Assembly (NCBI GenBank): GCA_950295325.1
Contig: OX485803.1
Location: forward strand, 31,682,001 to 31,746,000
Direction of reading: 5' to 3'
Origin: Polytrichum commune
Taxonomy: Eukaryota > Streptophyta > Polytrichopsida > Polytrichales > Polytrichaceae
Length of the DNA: 64,000 nucleotides
In this document: positions 23,591-34,427 of the stretch, piece by piece
Layout: each line of letters begins with the position of its first letter
Numbering within the stretch: position 1 is the stretch's first letter
Translations under genes and position numbers: made by a program
Notes under the pieces: model-generated
Databases searched by the model: none
What the model was told of the DNA's origin: nothing
The model's input: the letters and a program-made list of their open reading frames with translations, nothing else

Positions 23591-24078
23591 ACAAGACTGA
23601 GAGCCCGTGACCATTACACTTCAAGCACTCTCATTGGTGGAAAAGGCGGAGCCGGTCCAAGTTTGCTTCACACTACGCTTGAGGGACCAACGGAGTATGT
23701 GAATGCAAGATGGATGTAAAGTCTACATGGATTCCTACATGGTGTCGAATGAATCATGTTTCATGGTCACTTGGATTATTTTCAAAAATCACCTCCTGGA
23801 GATAGGCCTAACACAAAACCGAGAGACTATGGCACTGTGAATGCTCACAACCGTTGGTTTATTTTACTTTATCATATGTGAGGACTTGCATGAATATAAA
23901 TTCATTGAAATAGCATTTGGTTGAGGGTCCAGTCACATATGGCTTCACACTACACTCGAAGATCCGTAATCAGACTACATGATTTTGGAGGTGTCATGAG
24001 ATAGCCTTTGGACACTTTCTTTTGGGCTCTCACAATTTCATTGTCACGGCTATTGGCTCCTGTATGAAGTGGCCCTAA

Positions 24079-27000
24079 GAGATAAAACCTTTAATTTATC
24101 TAGGACTTCATTACACCAGGCCCAACGACACTGTTTATGGTATTTGGTGTCATGTGCATTATTTGCGAAGGGCCTAAACTAGATGCTTAGAGGTTTCAAA
24201 GTGTCATGTACGCTAATTGCCAACGTGATACTATGTGCCGACAAAAGTAACTCTTTAAAGTGAAGTTATTTGCAATGTGACTTTTAGCCGAGCACATTGG
24301 GATACTTGAGATGATAGCTTTTGTGATTCAATATTCAAGGGGAAGATAGTACTAAGCATGTCAATGGGGAAGTGTCATGTATTTACAATTTAGTATGCAA
24401 GTGGAAGATATTATTGAGCATACTAATGCCAAGTGTCATTTGTGTACATTTTAGTCAATTTTGTAAATTATTGTGTAATACAGGCATACACCTCATAACA
24501 TTATTGAACATACTCATGCCAAGATGTCAGTAAGCACACTTGAACGCCAAAAGTCATGAAGAGACACTACTCATGAAGTTGTTGATCATTAGTGTAACCT
24601 AGCATACGCCTCGAAATAGGGTACGTGACACTAAATAGCATAAATGGTGTGATGACAACACACCTTTCAACTAGAGAAAGATTGGATGTGCATATTGTTT
24701 ATGGTCAACCACATGGAAATAAGCTCATGAACTAAAGGGCTAAATAGAAAGGGAATATTCTCTTTATACTCCTATACATTTTGCATCTCTATTCTGATTA
24801 TGAAACTTGAAGTGATGAATTTTATGATTCGCAATTGCTAATCGGATGAGATAATACTCGAGCTGATGCAACGGTCGAAAATGTTTGTGAAGTTGGAATT
24901 GTCCACCAAGTGGGTTATGGGGTCCAATTGTGGACACCCTATTCCAACTTCCTATACAATTTGACTGTTGGATTGGGTTACAATTTGTTCTATTAGACCA
25001 ACAACAATAAATCACATAATCCTCATTTCGAGTTTCTTAATCGAAACAGAGATGCAAAGCTTACAAAAAATGAAGAATTTTTTCTCTCTAGAAGTGGTCA
25101 CATACTAGACCCTCCCAAAGGAGCGTGTTAACCATTCAACCTAAGTTAAATAACACAGAGTCCAATCTCATTGTAACATGTGTCTTACGTTTTGGTATTT
25201 GGATTTTGTCCTTACACACATAACTAAAGGTTCGTGACCATTGCATTCTAAGATCTCTCATTGGTCAGAAAGGTCAAGACCTTCCAAGCTCACTTTACAC
25301 TAGAAGGTGAAGGCCTAAGGGCCCAAAGAAATTATCGTGGCTAAAAGTCTACATGAATCCTATATGGCAAACTATAACTATGATGTTTTATGGTTTTGCC
25401 GGAATTTGCGTTAGGGATCTGCAAATTCCAACATACAATGTCAATCAAACAATTGGTATTGGTTGTGGATGAGAGTGGAGGGCCCTCACAATCACATGGT
25501 CCGGCCCTTGGCTTGTGTGCAAAGTAGCCCTTAGTAATAATACTTGCCATAAGCTTATACCATACCACAGAACTATAGGTATACAATTACAAAGAGTGAC
25601 CACAAAAAACATAACATTAGTCAACACAAGAGCTCACTTCCAAGCCTTGGCTAAAATCATACTAACATTGTTCATGTTTATAAGGTAAGTAATGTTATAT
25701 TCTTGGCATCTTAGATGGAGGGTTCTTGGCCCACCCAATCACCAAGGTTATAACCCCCTACATACATGGCGCATACTTTATAATCATGATTATTAATACC
25801 TTAGATATAAATACTAACATAACATTAATCATATGGTGATGATGTCTTTGTGGGGCCAAAAATATGGGCCGTTTATTTGCGTATCGTAAGACTTGGATTC
25901 CACCAATGTCTTAAGTTTAGCTTGGCATGTTGGCTAGCTACCACCCCCAACCATTAGCCTCACAAGGTGGGCAACATGTGTTGTCACCTAATCCATCTCC
26001 TACTGTTGGTATCTACCCACCTTTCCTGGGTTTAGGACTTGCATGTTTCCATTATCTACCTACATGTTGCAACCACGCGGGCTGCACCCTAAACCCCCCT
26101 CTTACCTTCCCAACGGCTCATGGCCCCCCCCTGGGCTCCCTTCTTTCTTGAAGTGAGGAGTAACATGCACAACCCTAAGAACATCTATTGTCTCTATAAG
26201 CATGTATGCTTGTCCAATTTGTGACCATCTAAGCTCTGGGCGCTCAAGCAATTGATGAAATCTAATTTCTTGATACATTCTTGCAAAGGCTAACTCCTTT
26301 GTGATTTTAAGGTTCCCTATCAACACATACATGTTGCACTTGAAAGAAGACAAATTTGTCCAAAACAAGTTTTATCCAAATCCCCTATTGGCAACACTAC
26401 TAAACTACTCATCACCATTGAAATTGCTAGAAGCTTGAGCATACATTGGTTGGTCGCCGAATCTTGAACCCGTACTAGTAGATATGGCCAAAGAGGAAAA
26501 TATTTGCAATACCTACCAAACAAATGGATGCAAGTTGGTTTAGAATTCGGCTAAAACATTCAAACATGTTTGCACAACCTGTTCACGAAGGTTTCAAAAT
26601 GCTTTAACTTTCATCAAGAATTGAATTGAAAGTTAATACTAATGCATTCAAATTTATGCCATTTGTACAAGTTTATGATAACATGTCAACATTTTAAATT
26701 TAAATATATACTAGATATGAGGCTATTGTTTTCACAACCGGTTGTGGGAAACCTTCTCTCTATTGAGCATGTTTCCTTAGTGCCTAAAGTGTATTGGTTG
26801 TGCTTCACAATGTAACTAGAGTAGTTTCTTCAGCCATTGCTTCTTGTAGTTAAGGTTTTTGCTAGGGCTCAAACTGACCCAAAGAAGACAACCCAGGGAA
26901 CTAGGTCTCAAGAAAGACTGAGCTCCGCCTATGCCACTGGACCTTGCATTGGAGCATTCGGTCATATTCTAAACCCTCTCAATTAAGGTGGAAATACCAT

Positions 27001-27700
27001 ACCCCGTTAACCACCCTCTAGCCGTGCACCAGACCGCCGTCATAACGGTGAAGTGCCATTTCTAAAACGGATCATGGCTCGGCGGCAACTTCAATGCATG
27101 CACACTTAGTGCAACCAATGGGAGTCAAGTGTTAATGTACTCATGAGGTAACCGATTTAGGCGATGTTCTGTACAAAAATGCTGATTACCGTGTTCGGTG
27201 TAGGGAGAATCTAGTGAACGAGTAGGGGGTTGGACAACTTTCCACTTTGAAAAATTGTAGCATTTTTTGTATAAGGCAGGAGAATATGAAACAACTTGCA
27301 TTCTTCATGAATCCTTTTCGTCTATCTTGGAAAATTATCTCATGATTGTTAGACCAGATCTTCAATGCGAATCGCCTTATTTTCACGGGTTATGGTATTT
27401 CTATGTTACCGGATGGTAGAGGCTTGGGACCCAGTTACGAATGTCATGCATTCTTGGGATTTTTTAAATCAGAAGTGCATATATGGAAATAGGTGCAAGC
27501 TAACAAAGCTGATCAATGTTGTGAAGTTATGAGGATGAATTAAATTCGGAAGTGAATGTTATCCTATGTGGCAAGCTTGTGTTTCTTTCTGTCTACGCTT
27601 CTTCCAGCTGGAGCTTGCTAAGCTTCTCTTTCGCTCCTGTCATTCTGTCTACTTTTGTTTTAGGCTTTCCACTCTCCTGCCTGTTGATCGCAACAGAATG
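24079..27700. other. Intergenic DNA with decayed repeats
   Basis: About 25190-25530 is a diverged relative of the Harbinger-like family (GGGCCCTCACAATCACATGG ... CTTGTGTGCAAAGTAGCCC). A piece of the dispersed AT-rich repeat lies near 25140-25215. Short frames at 25927-26151 and 26102-26368 overlap in opposite directions and show no motif. The promoter and 5' UTR of the GTE gene should lie at about 27500-27913. Confidence 0.45.
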
Positions 27701-27913
27701 ATGTAGAAGCTGCTCTCCATAGCCATGGAGTTGAGAGACGCCGCAAAGGCGGTGCTAGAAAGTGTACACAAGCCAGGTAAAGTCACACTATGTATGCAAA
27801 CGGCGCTGTAAGCTTCTTTGAAGTCAGTGCATGCCACGATGACGTCGATTGAGGATAGGCCGGTGAGGCAGGAATTAGAGAACGGGGTGTTGGAGGGCGG
27901 AAGAATTTGAAGG

Positions 27914-30900
27914 ATGGGAGGAGTGAAATCCCCCGAGGTGAAGCGGGCGTTGTTGCATCCAGATGCACCGGGTGACACTCGGTGCACGAAGAATGACAGA
28001 AGGAGGTGGAGGTGTAGTGGAACCAAGGTAGAAGGCTCCAGGTTCTGTTCCCGTCATGGGAAGCAGCGGGCTGGGAATGAGAAAGTCCATTCTATGAAGA
28101 AGTCGCTTGGAGGAACAGATGGAGATGCAAATGGAAACGGAAATGGTGCACCTCCTGACAAGGAGGGAAGTGGTAGTGGTAATGGTGATTCTCTGAAGAA
28201 GAAGAAGTTGGATGGAGACCCAGATGCAAAAGCAAATGTCGCAATTCTTGATGCGGGGGTAGGGGGTAGTGGTAGTGGTGATTCTCTGAAGAAGTTGCTT
28301 GGAGGAGGAGGAGGAGGAGGAGCAGATGCAAATGCAAATGGTGCAGTTCCTGATGCGGGGGGAAGTGGTATTGGTCGTGGAGGTGGTGGTGGAACAGGGG
28401 AAATGCGTGTTGCATGTCCGGATGGGGTTGCAGGCCCTGGGGATGACAAAACCGCCGTAGGACCAGCTACTTTGCCTTCGAGTACTGGTCATGCAGCTCC
28501 AGAGTTGGATCTCCGGGAATTGAAACGGATGTTGCAATTGAAGTTGGCCGAGTCCACGGCCCGAGTGGATGAGGTGAACATTTCCTACATTATATGTTTC
28601 TCTGTTTGTTTGTTTGTTTGTTTGGCCTGCATCACCAAGTTAGTATGAAGAGGTGACTGAATTTTCTAAACTAGTACGTGGATGTGGATGTCGATCACAT
28701 TCTTTCCTTGCCGGTGACTTGCAGGTTTTACAAAGTTTAGTGAGTGTGGACCAGCTATAGACATCTCTAAAATGGTCTGGCTGCTGGCTTAACAATGCAT
28801 CAGTTTATGCTGTGATTTTCTGTCTTTTTGGCGTGCTTCACCAAGTTAGTATGAATAGGTGACTAGTTTTTGTCCTGCTAATTATCTGCATACCGAATCT
28901 GACGAATGAGAGACTTATATCTAGTTATTATCTGCAACATCTGTGGATTTGCTGGGTTGAAGTCCAGTGCACGTATTGGAAAATTTGAGAATGAGCATTG
29001 ATGTGGGAGCAGATGGAGAAGCAGATGGAGCAGCAGAGGGCTCAACTGGAAGCTGCACTCGAGAGGGACAATTGTACTAGCCAAAGCAAGGACATTGTTC
29101 CAAAGGCCCACAAGCAAGGGGCAGTAATTAAATTGGACATGGCTCAAGTACAAAAGCGCAACCAGACCTTAATGCGGCAATTCGGTGTCATCTTCAACAA
29201 GGTTTATAATATCAAATCTTATGATGTTTGCCACACTTGCTTTTTGCAGACTCTCATGTGTTCCTGCTTCACACTGCATGCTGATACATTTCTCATCATC
29301 ATTTCTTATTAAATGACTGATTATTGCTAGGTGTTTTACAGATCTGCAAACATGAATGGGCCTGGCCATTTATGGCACCAGTTGATACAGTGGGATTAGG
29401 ACTATATGATTACTTTGATGTGAGTTTTTTTTCTACTTTGTGAGCCTTTTCAATATTCACTTTTGGACGTCATTTTATGATCAGACACAGCTCCAACAGA
29501 TCTTTACACAAAATGTTGGAATACCATAACATGCAGGTCATAAAGCATCCAATGGACCTGGGAACGATCAAGAAGCGCATCGATGAAGGATTCTACTGCA
29601 ATGTGAAGGAAATGTGCAAGGATATGAGGCTAGTTTTTGCAAACGCCATAAAGTATAATGAAGCAGGCACAGACATCTATCTAATGGCTATCAAGTTGTT
29701 GTCTAAGTTTGAAGATTGGTGGTTCCCTCTTGCCTCTAAAGTTCAAGAGCCTGAACAGGTATGCTCTGCTTGAGTCTCTAATTGCAGGAGTCTTGGTGAA
29801 GGTTTTTTGTAATTACAAGAGATCTCCTTTGTCATAAATGGGCTCAATTAAAGTAGTGGATGTGCATGATAAATGTGCATTGCGAATTTGCATGAGGAGG
29901 TGAATGAGACAAGTAATTGTTGTGTCACCTATTTGGCAAGTAGGTCATCCAACAATTGGAGGGTGTGCAGTCAGCAAAGGGTGCAATGGCAATTGCAGAG
30001 AAACTTTCAAACTCTGTACTTTCTCAGGTCAATCTTTCTCTGAATCTTGAATCTCCATAGCTATTGGGAGTTGGATTCTCTTGTATACATGACTGCAAAA
30101 GGTGGACTTGTTTGCCTTGAAAGGTTGGATTTCAACATCTCTGCGTGCATGACATGCATCTGAAACCTTTAATTTTGGTGTTGCAGATTGAGGACCTGGA
30201 GAAAGAGTTGGTTCATCTACAACAACAAGCGCTCTCTAGGAAAAGGTCAAACCAGATTTACCTCTTCTTTCTATAGTTTTGGAGATGCGCTGAACCAAGT
30301 TGTGTCAGTTGGGTGCCAGGAGAATGCATTCTGGTTGTTTTTGTGCCCATTGGTTGTTGAGAATGTTGTGGGAGCTTGAGTCTTCCAATTTTTTCAATTT
30401 GAGGTCAGATTAGCATTTGTACCATCCTCATTTGATCAAGAGTAAGTGAGGTACTTAGGTGCCTTGAAATCCCTCATTTGTGTTTCATCTTTTACAAGCT
30501 TCCTTTATTGTAATGATTAGTACAGGCCCATGGACTTATCAGAGAAGCAGCAGCTGGGGCAGAGACTGCAGCACCTACCCCCCCAAATATATGAACGAGC
30601 TTTGAGAATTATTGAAAAGCAAGTTCCTGCTGCAGTCAAAACCCGGGGTGATGAAGTAGACGTTGATTTCACGGCATTGGTGAGTGTGCTGGTTTTGGTT
30701 TTTTTTTCTACTCTTGTGATATCAAGCTAGTGCGTAAATGACTATTCTGGGTAGAGATTCGAGTTGTGACATAGAAAATTAAAGAGTTTCACTCCTTTTT
30801 TGCCTAGGCGGGTAAATCCACATATTGAGGTGTATCACAGAAACTAGGTTCTTACTGGCTCTGTTTGACTTATATTGCCTTCTACTCTTATGTTGTCTGT

Positions 30901-31168
30901 CTGGAAGAGTTTTTTCCAACTCCAACAAACTGTTTTAGCTGGTTTGCAAGCTGTCAAGTAATATGCAGGATTTAGTACATTCCAGATCTTTTTGCATCAT
31001 GTCCATAGGCTATACATATCTTGCCAAAGTCATTGTTACGGGTCTCTTAAAGAAGTTGTGTGGTTGCAGGACTTAACAACTTTGTGGAGGCTACATTATT
31101 TTGTTCGTGTGAACTCTACTCCTGATCCCCACAATTCTGGGGATGCAGCTCAAAACCAATGCAACTGA
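27914..31168 (+). CDS. GTE: GTE-type bromodomain/NET protein with N-terminal WRC motif
   Basis: Exons: 27914-28573, 28725-28739 (15-bp microexon, tentative), 29013-29201, 29342-29419, 29537-29758, 29944-30027, 30187-30245, 30526-30679 and 31070-31168. Phases agree and give 519 residues. Residues 24-48 form a WRC-type Cys3His motif (RCTKNDRRRWRC ... FCSRH). Residues 60-170 hold about three Gly/Asn/Asp-rich repeats starting [DM]SLKK or SMKK. A Leu/Glu coiled coil follows (LKRMLQLKLAESTARVDE, EKQMEQQRAQLEAALE). The bromodomain spans about 270-385, with WAWPFMAPVD, the YDYFDVIKHPMDLGT helix and the acetyl-lysine Asn in AIKYNEAG. The NET domain is at about 437-507 (MDLSEKQQLGQRLQHLPP ... VDVDFTAL). 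It resembles the short GTE1/GTE6 group of acetyl-histone readers. An alternative first exon (ATG at 27726, MELRDAAKAVLESVHKP) could splice to 27928 in frame, but its acceptor is poor. WRC is not a part I know in GTE proteins. Confidence 0.85.
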
Positions 31169-31241
31169 TTTTTATCCTGTGGATTCTCACACTTTTGCCG
31201 ACGAAAGCTTAATTCAGATATTAGATTCTGATGGAAATCAG
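31142..31241 (+). other. Overlapping frame with donor at the 3' end of the GTE gene
   Basis: A second frame crosses the GTE stop. It opens at ATG 31143, reads MQLKTNATDFYPVDSHTFADE and continues SLIQILDSDGNQ to a consensus donor (CAG|GTCAGT) near 31241. It could be an alternative 3' end, a frameshifted extension of the protein, or chance. No following exon was identified. Confidence 0.2.
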
Positions 31242-31249
31242 GTCAGTCT

Positions 31250-32949
31250 TGTTGAGATTGAATTTAAAATCGAAGATTTAGGAATGCACCTCAAATTTTG
31301 ACACCAAACCTAGCATTTGACTTGACAATGGAATATGTCAAGTTCTAGATATATCTGGAATCTTGTGGAAAAGCTATCTGTGTAAATATGTGTAACTATA
31401 TACCCTAGATCTCAATGGTTCCAATGCCAATGTGAGGGTGGGGTTGGAAATTAATGGTTGCCTGGGGGGATTCACCTGGAAAACTCAAGATTGTCATGAG
31501 TACAAACAAATCTAGATCCCTACACTCAAATCTAGAGCTTTATCGTCGGTTATGGGTGTCAAGTATGTATTTTTATTCTGCTTTTATATGTATTCTCTCT
31601 AGTGATCTTTCCCTCTGCAGGCTATAATGACAGCATGTTTATAACAAATTTTCTTCAAACCTACTACACTTTATTTATTTATTTTAAACTTGTTGAAATT
31701 TGTTCACATCTCTTGCACAAGGACTTCAAGTTAAAAGGTTCTATGTAGATGGTAGTACTTCTTTGACTTCCTACCTTTCCTTAATTGGACACAATCCCAA
31801 ATAAGTTCATTGTCTATGTGGAGTTGAGGTCTGATAGATTGTTGAGGATAGAGCAACATAGTCTTGCAATTTCATGTCAACCCATTTGTTTTTGTGGTGA
31901 GTTAGGATGAACTTGAGTACAAGGTGAACCTCAACTCTACCTAACATTCTACAATGAATTACCAACAAACATCTACAAAGTCTAGTGTACAGTGAGAAGT
32001 TTGCCACATTTCAACAATTATGCAAGGTACATAAATAAATTTGACAAATTATGTTTATATGTCCCAAAATATATTGGCGTTATTTTCAAAATAGGTTATG
32101 GCAGACCAACTATTAACAAGGTTTCTTCAAAAAGTCCTTTACCTAACAAAGTACCTTTTTTTTTTTTGTTATAACATTTATGAGCAATGTGTATTACTAT
32201 GTGAATAACGCTTGACCCTTTAGAGGTTAAACTTCATGAGTTTATCATTCCAAATCTTTGTAACGTTTATATATTAAGTACATGTTGCACAACCATGTGC
32301 AAACACCAAGACAAACCCAACAAAATTAAAAATCTAGTTTCCTTTCTCATGTTGATCCACAATGGTCCCTCAACATGGTACATTCTCACATTACACTAAG
32401 CTTGCGGGCCCATCAATTGCTAATTGGGATTCCTACTTCCCTGGGTACAGCCTTCAAATGAGTTTTCAAGGGCCCTTAGAATTTCTTGGTCCGTGTGCAA
32501 AAGCGGCCCTCATGACAAGAGCTAAATGAAGCCCGGGAGCTAAGCTATGGGCCAAAGCTAATCTTGTGCCGAGAAACCCTGTCAAAACCCTTTAGTTTCA
32601 CACCAACAGAGCCATGATTCCACTATTTGTTCTTTGTTAAAAGAGACGATTTTCTCACGCTGTTCTGTATATATAAATTCCATATTCGCCAATCCAACCC
32701 ACAGCGAAATCGTGTTCTTGTCACACAGAACATGCTGGGGATGAAAATCTTGGACTACGAGAGAGTTAACAGAGCTTCGTTTCCTAAGTGTTGATGTTGA
32801 TGTTGTTGTTGTAGTAGAATTACACTCCAATTTTACAGATTGCAACGTGCCTGCTCACACACTCTACGACCTAACCTTATCATGGATGTTCTTCACACAA
32901 CTCTGCTAGCTTGAGAGTGTCTCCATTTGTGCTATTATGTTCACAAAAC
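31250..32949. other. GTE 3' flank and intergenic DNA
   Basis: Mostly AT-rich. A weak relative of the Harbinger-like MITE end lies at about 32460-32520 (GGGCCCTTAGAATTTCTTGG, GTGTGCAAAAGCGGCCC). An 87-codon minus-strand frame (32845-32582) starts with ATG but shows no family motif, so I do not call it a gene. Confidence 0.4.
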
Positions 32950-33098
32950 CTCGATCCTTTTCAATTCTTTTCCCAACGTCTCGACCCTCGATCCTCTTCA
33001 ACTCTTTTCCCAACTTCTCGACCCTCGATCCTTTTCAATTCTTTTCCCAACTTCTTGACCCTCGATCCTCTTCAATTCTTTTCCCAACTTCTCGACCC
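32950..33098. repeat. 37-bp minisatellite, four copies
   Basis: The unit starts CTCGATCC at 32950, 32987, 33024 and 33061. It reads on as TTCAATTCTTTTCCCAACTT, then CTCGACC, with only a few substitutions. Because 37 is not a multiple of three, the repeated peptides seen in different frames here are artefacts. Confidence 0.95.
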
Positions 33099-34427
33099 AT
33101 TTCTACTTCGTCAGCTGCCGGCTGCACTCTTGGGCTCATCAGCGCTTACTCCCAATTTCCATGTGATATCCTTCAACTGCTCGCAGAAGTTTTGATAAAA
33201 CTGCACACGCACACACCATCACAATAGTAAGGATTTGTAGGTCCTCTATCATTGGATTCTTCAGCAACCCAAGTGCTCACCCTATTCCATTGTCAGCTTA
33301 GCGTGGCTCACAGTATGGTTTTGCTAGACAAGAAGCCATGTAGTCTCCAAATTCAGGTTGAACATCTGTGATGTGGGAATCCTGGTGGTTTTATGCTAAG
33401 ATCGATCTTTGGTAGTTTGATTCTCAAGTCTAGGTTGATGTTACTGAAGAATGTTACGATCAGAAACTTTGTTCATTAGCACTAGACTTATCTTGTTCCT
33501 ATGCCAACCATAATAAAAAGAAGAAGAAATAAAAACAAACCAAGAGATCCACCTCATGATGAATGTGAAGATTTGGCCGGCCACATGGTTGAAGTGCAAG
33601 CTTGTTATTGCATTCGTGCAAAGGAGAGGAAAAACCCTTATAAAGAAGCATGGTCTTTGATATGTGTCCATTCTCAAGCATCTAAGTCATGCGGTGGCTA
33701 CCCTATTTGGGTGTCATTCCTTCTACTTGCACTGCAAGCAACTATCTATATGTTGGTCCGAGCCACCACCTATGAGTGGCTCTTCCTTCCCGTTGTACAC
33801 ATGGTCAGATGAATCGATCAAATTCTCTGCTCTGCTTCTAGTGCCCACATCTTATAAACCCCAATCTCACTTTGGAAGCCCCCCTATGATCTTGTAGTTT
33901 TTCCTTACACACACTTCCAAATTTATACATTGGCCCTAGTTGTCTATTGCAACAAATGTGTGTTCAACACATGAGGGGCCATGCACCAAATTGATAATAA
34001 TGATCTCTAACAAATAAAACAGTGTTTCCATGTTTAGAATGCACAAATTATGTCTCTATGTGTGAGGAATTAGTAGGATCGTTATGAAAGGGTTACATAT
34101 AACTTTAAGGTTGTACATGCTCAAAGGAACGATTATTAAGGTAGAAGCAACTACACTATACAATTGATGTAGTGTGGCTCCCCACCCACCATTCATTGTC
34201 AACCCACAAAAATGATCTTACAATCATTGGTGGTAGCCAAAAAAGATGGCATGGGACACTTGTTGCTACATGATAAGTCATGTAAACCACTATAATCAAC
34301 ACAACACATCAAACTTACATTATAATAAGTTCATCATGTAATGAAGGCAAAGGTAACTTGGGCTGAAGGCAAAACACCAAAGTGAATGCAATGATTTGGC
34401 ATAAAGCATGGCCCAACAAATACCTTC

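Larger units (their letters stand above)
22844..24075. mobile_element. PIF/Harbinger-like (Tourist) MITE, split by a nested hAT element
   Basis: The ends are GGGCCACTTCACATAC (left) and, reverse-complemented, GGGCCACTTCATACAGG (right). They are flanked by TAA on both sides (22841-22843 and 24076-24078), the 3-bp duplication typical of PIF/Harbinger. The interior from about 23599 to 24075 is a diverged inverted match to the element at 53875-54378. The excess length comes from the insertion at 22866-23590. No transposase frame is present. Confidence 0.85.

Noticed and set aside
27649-28537. Several Pro/Ser/His-rich minus-strand frames opposite the GTE first exon
   Set aside because: Antisense shadows of the GC-rich, Gly/Asn/Asp-coding repeat on the plus strand.
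32911-33227. Two overlapping frames with repeated DPRSSSILFPTSRP-type peptides
   Set aside because: Produced by the 37-bp minisatellite; the unit length is not divisible by three, so frames rotate.
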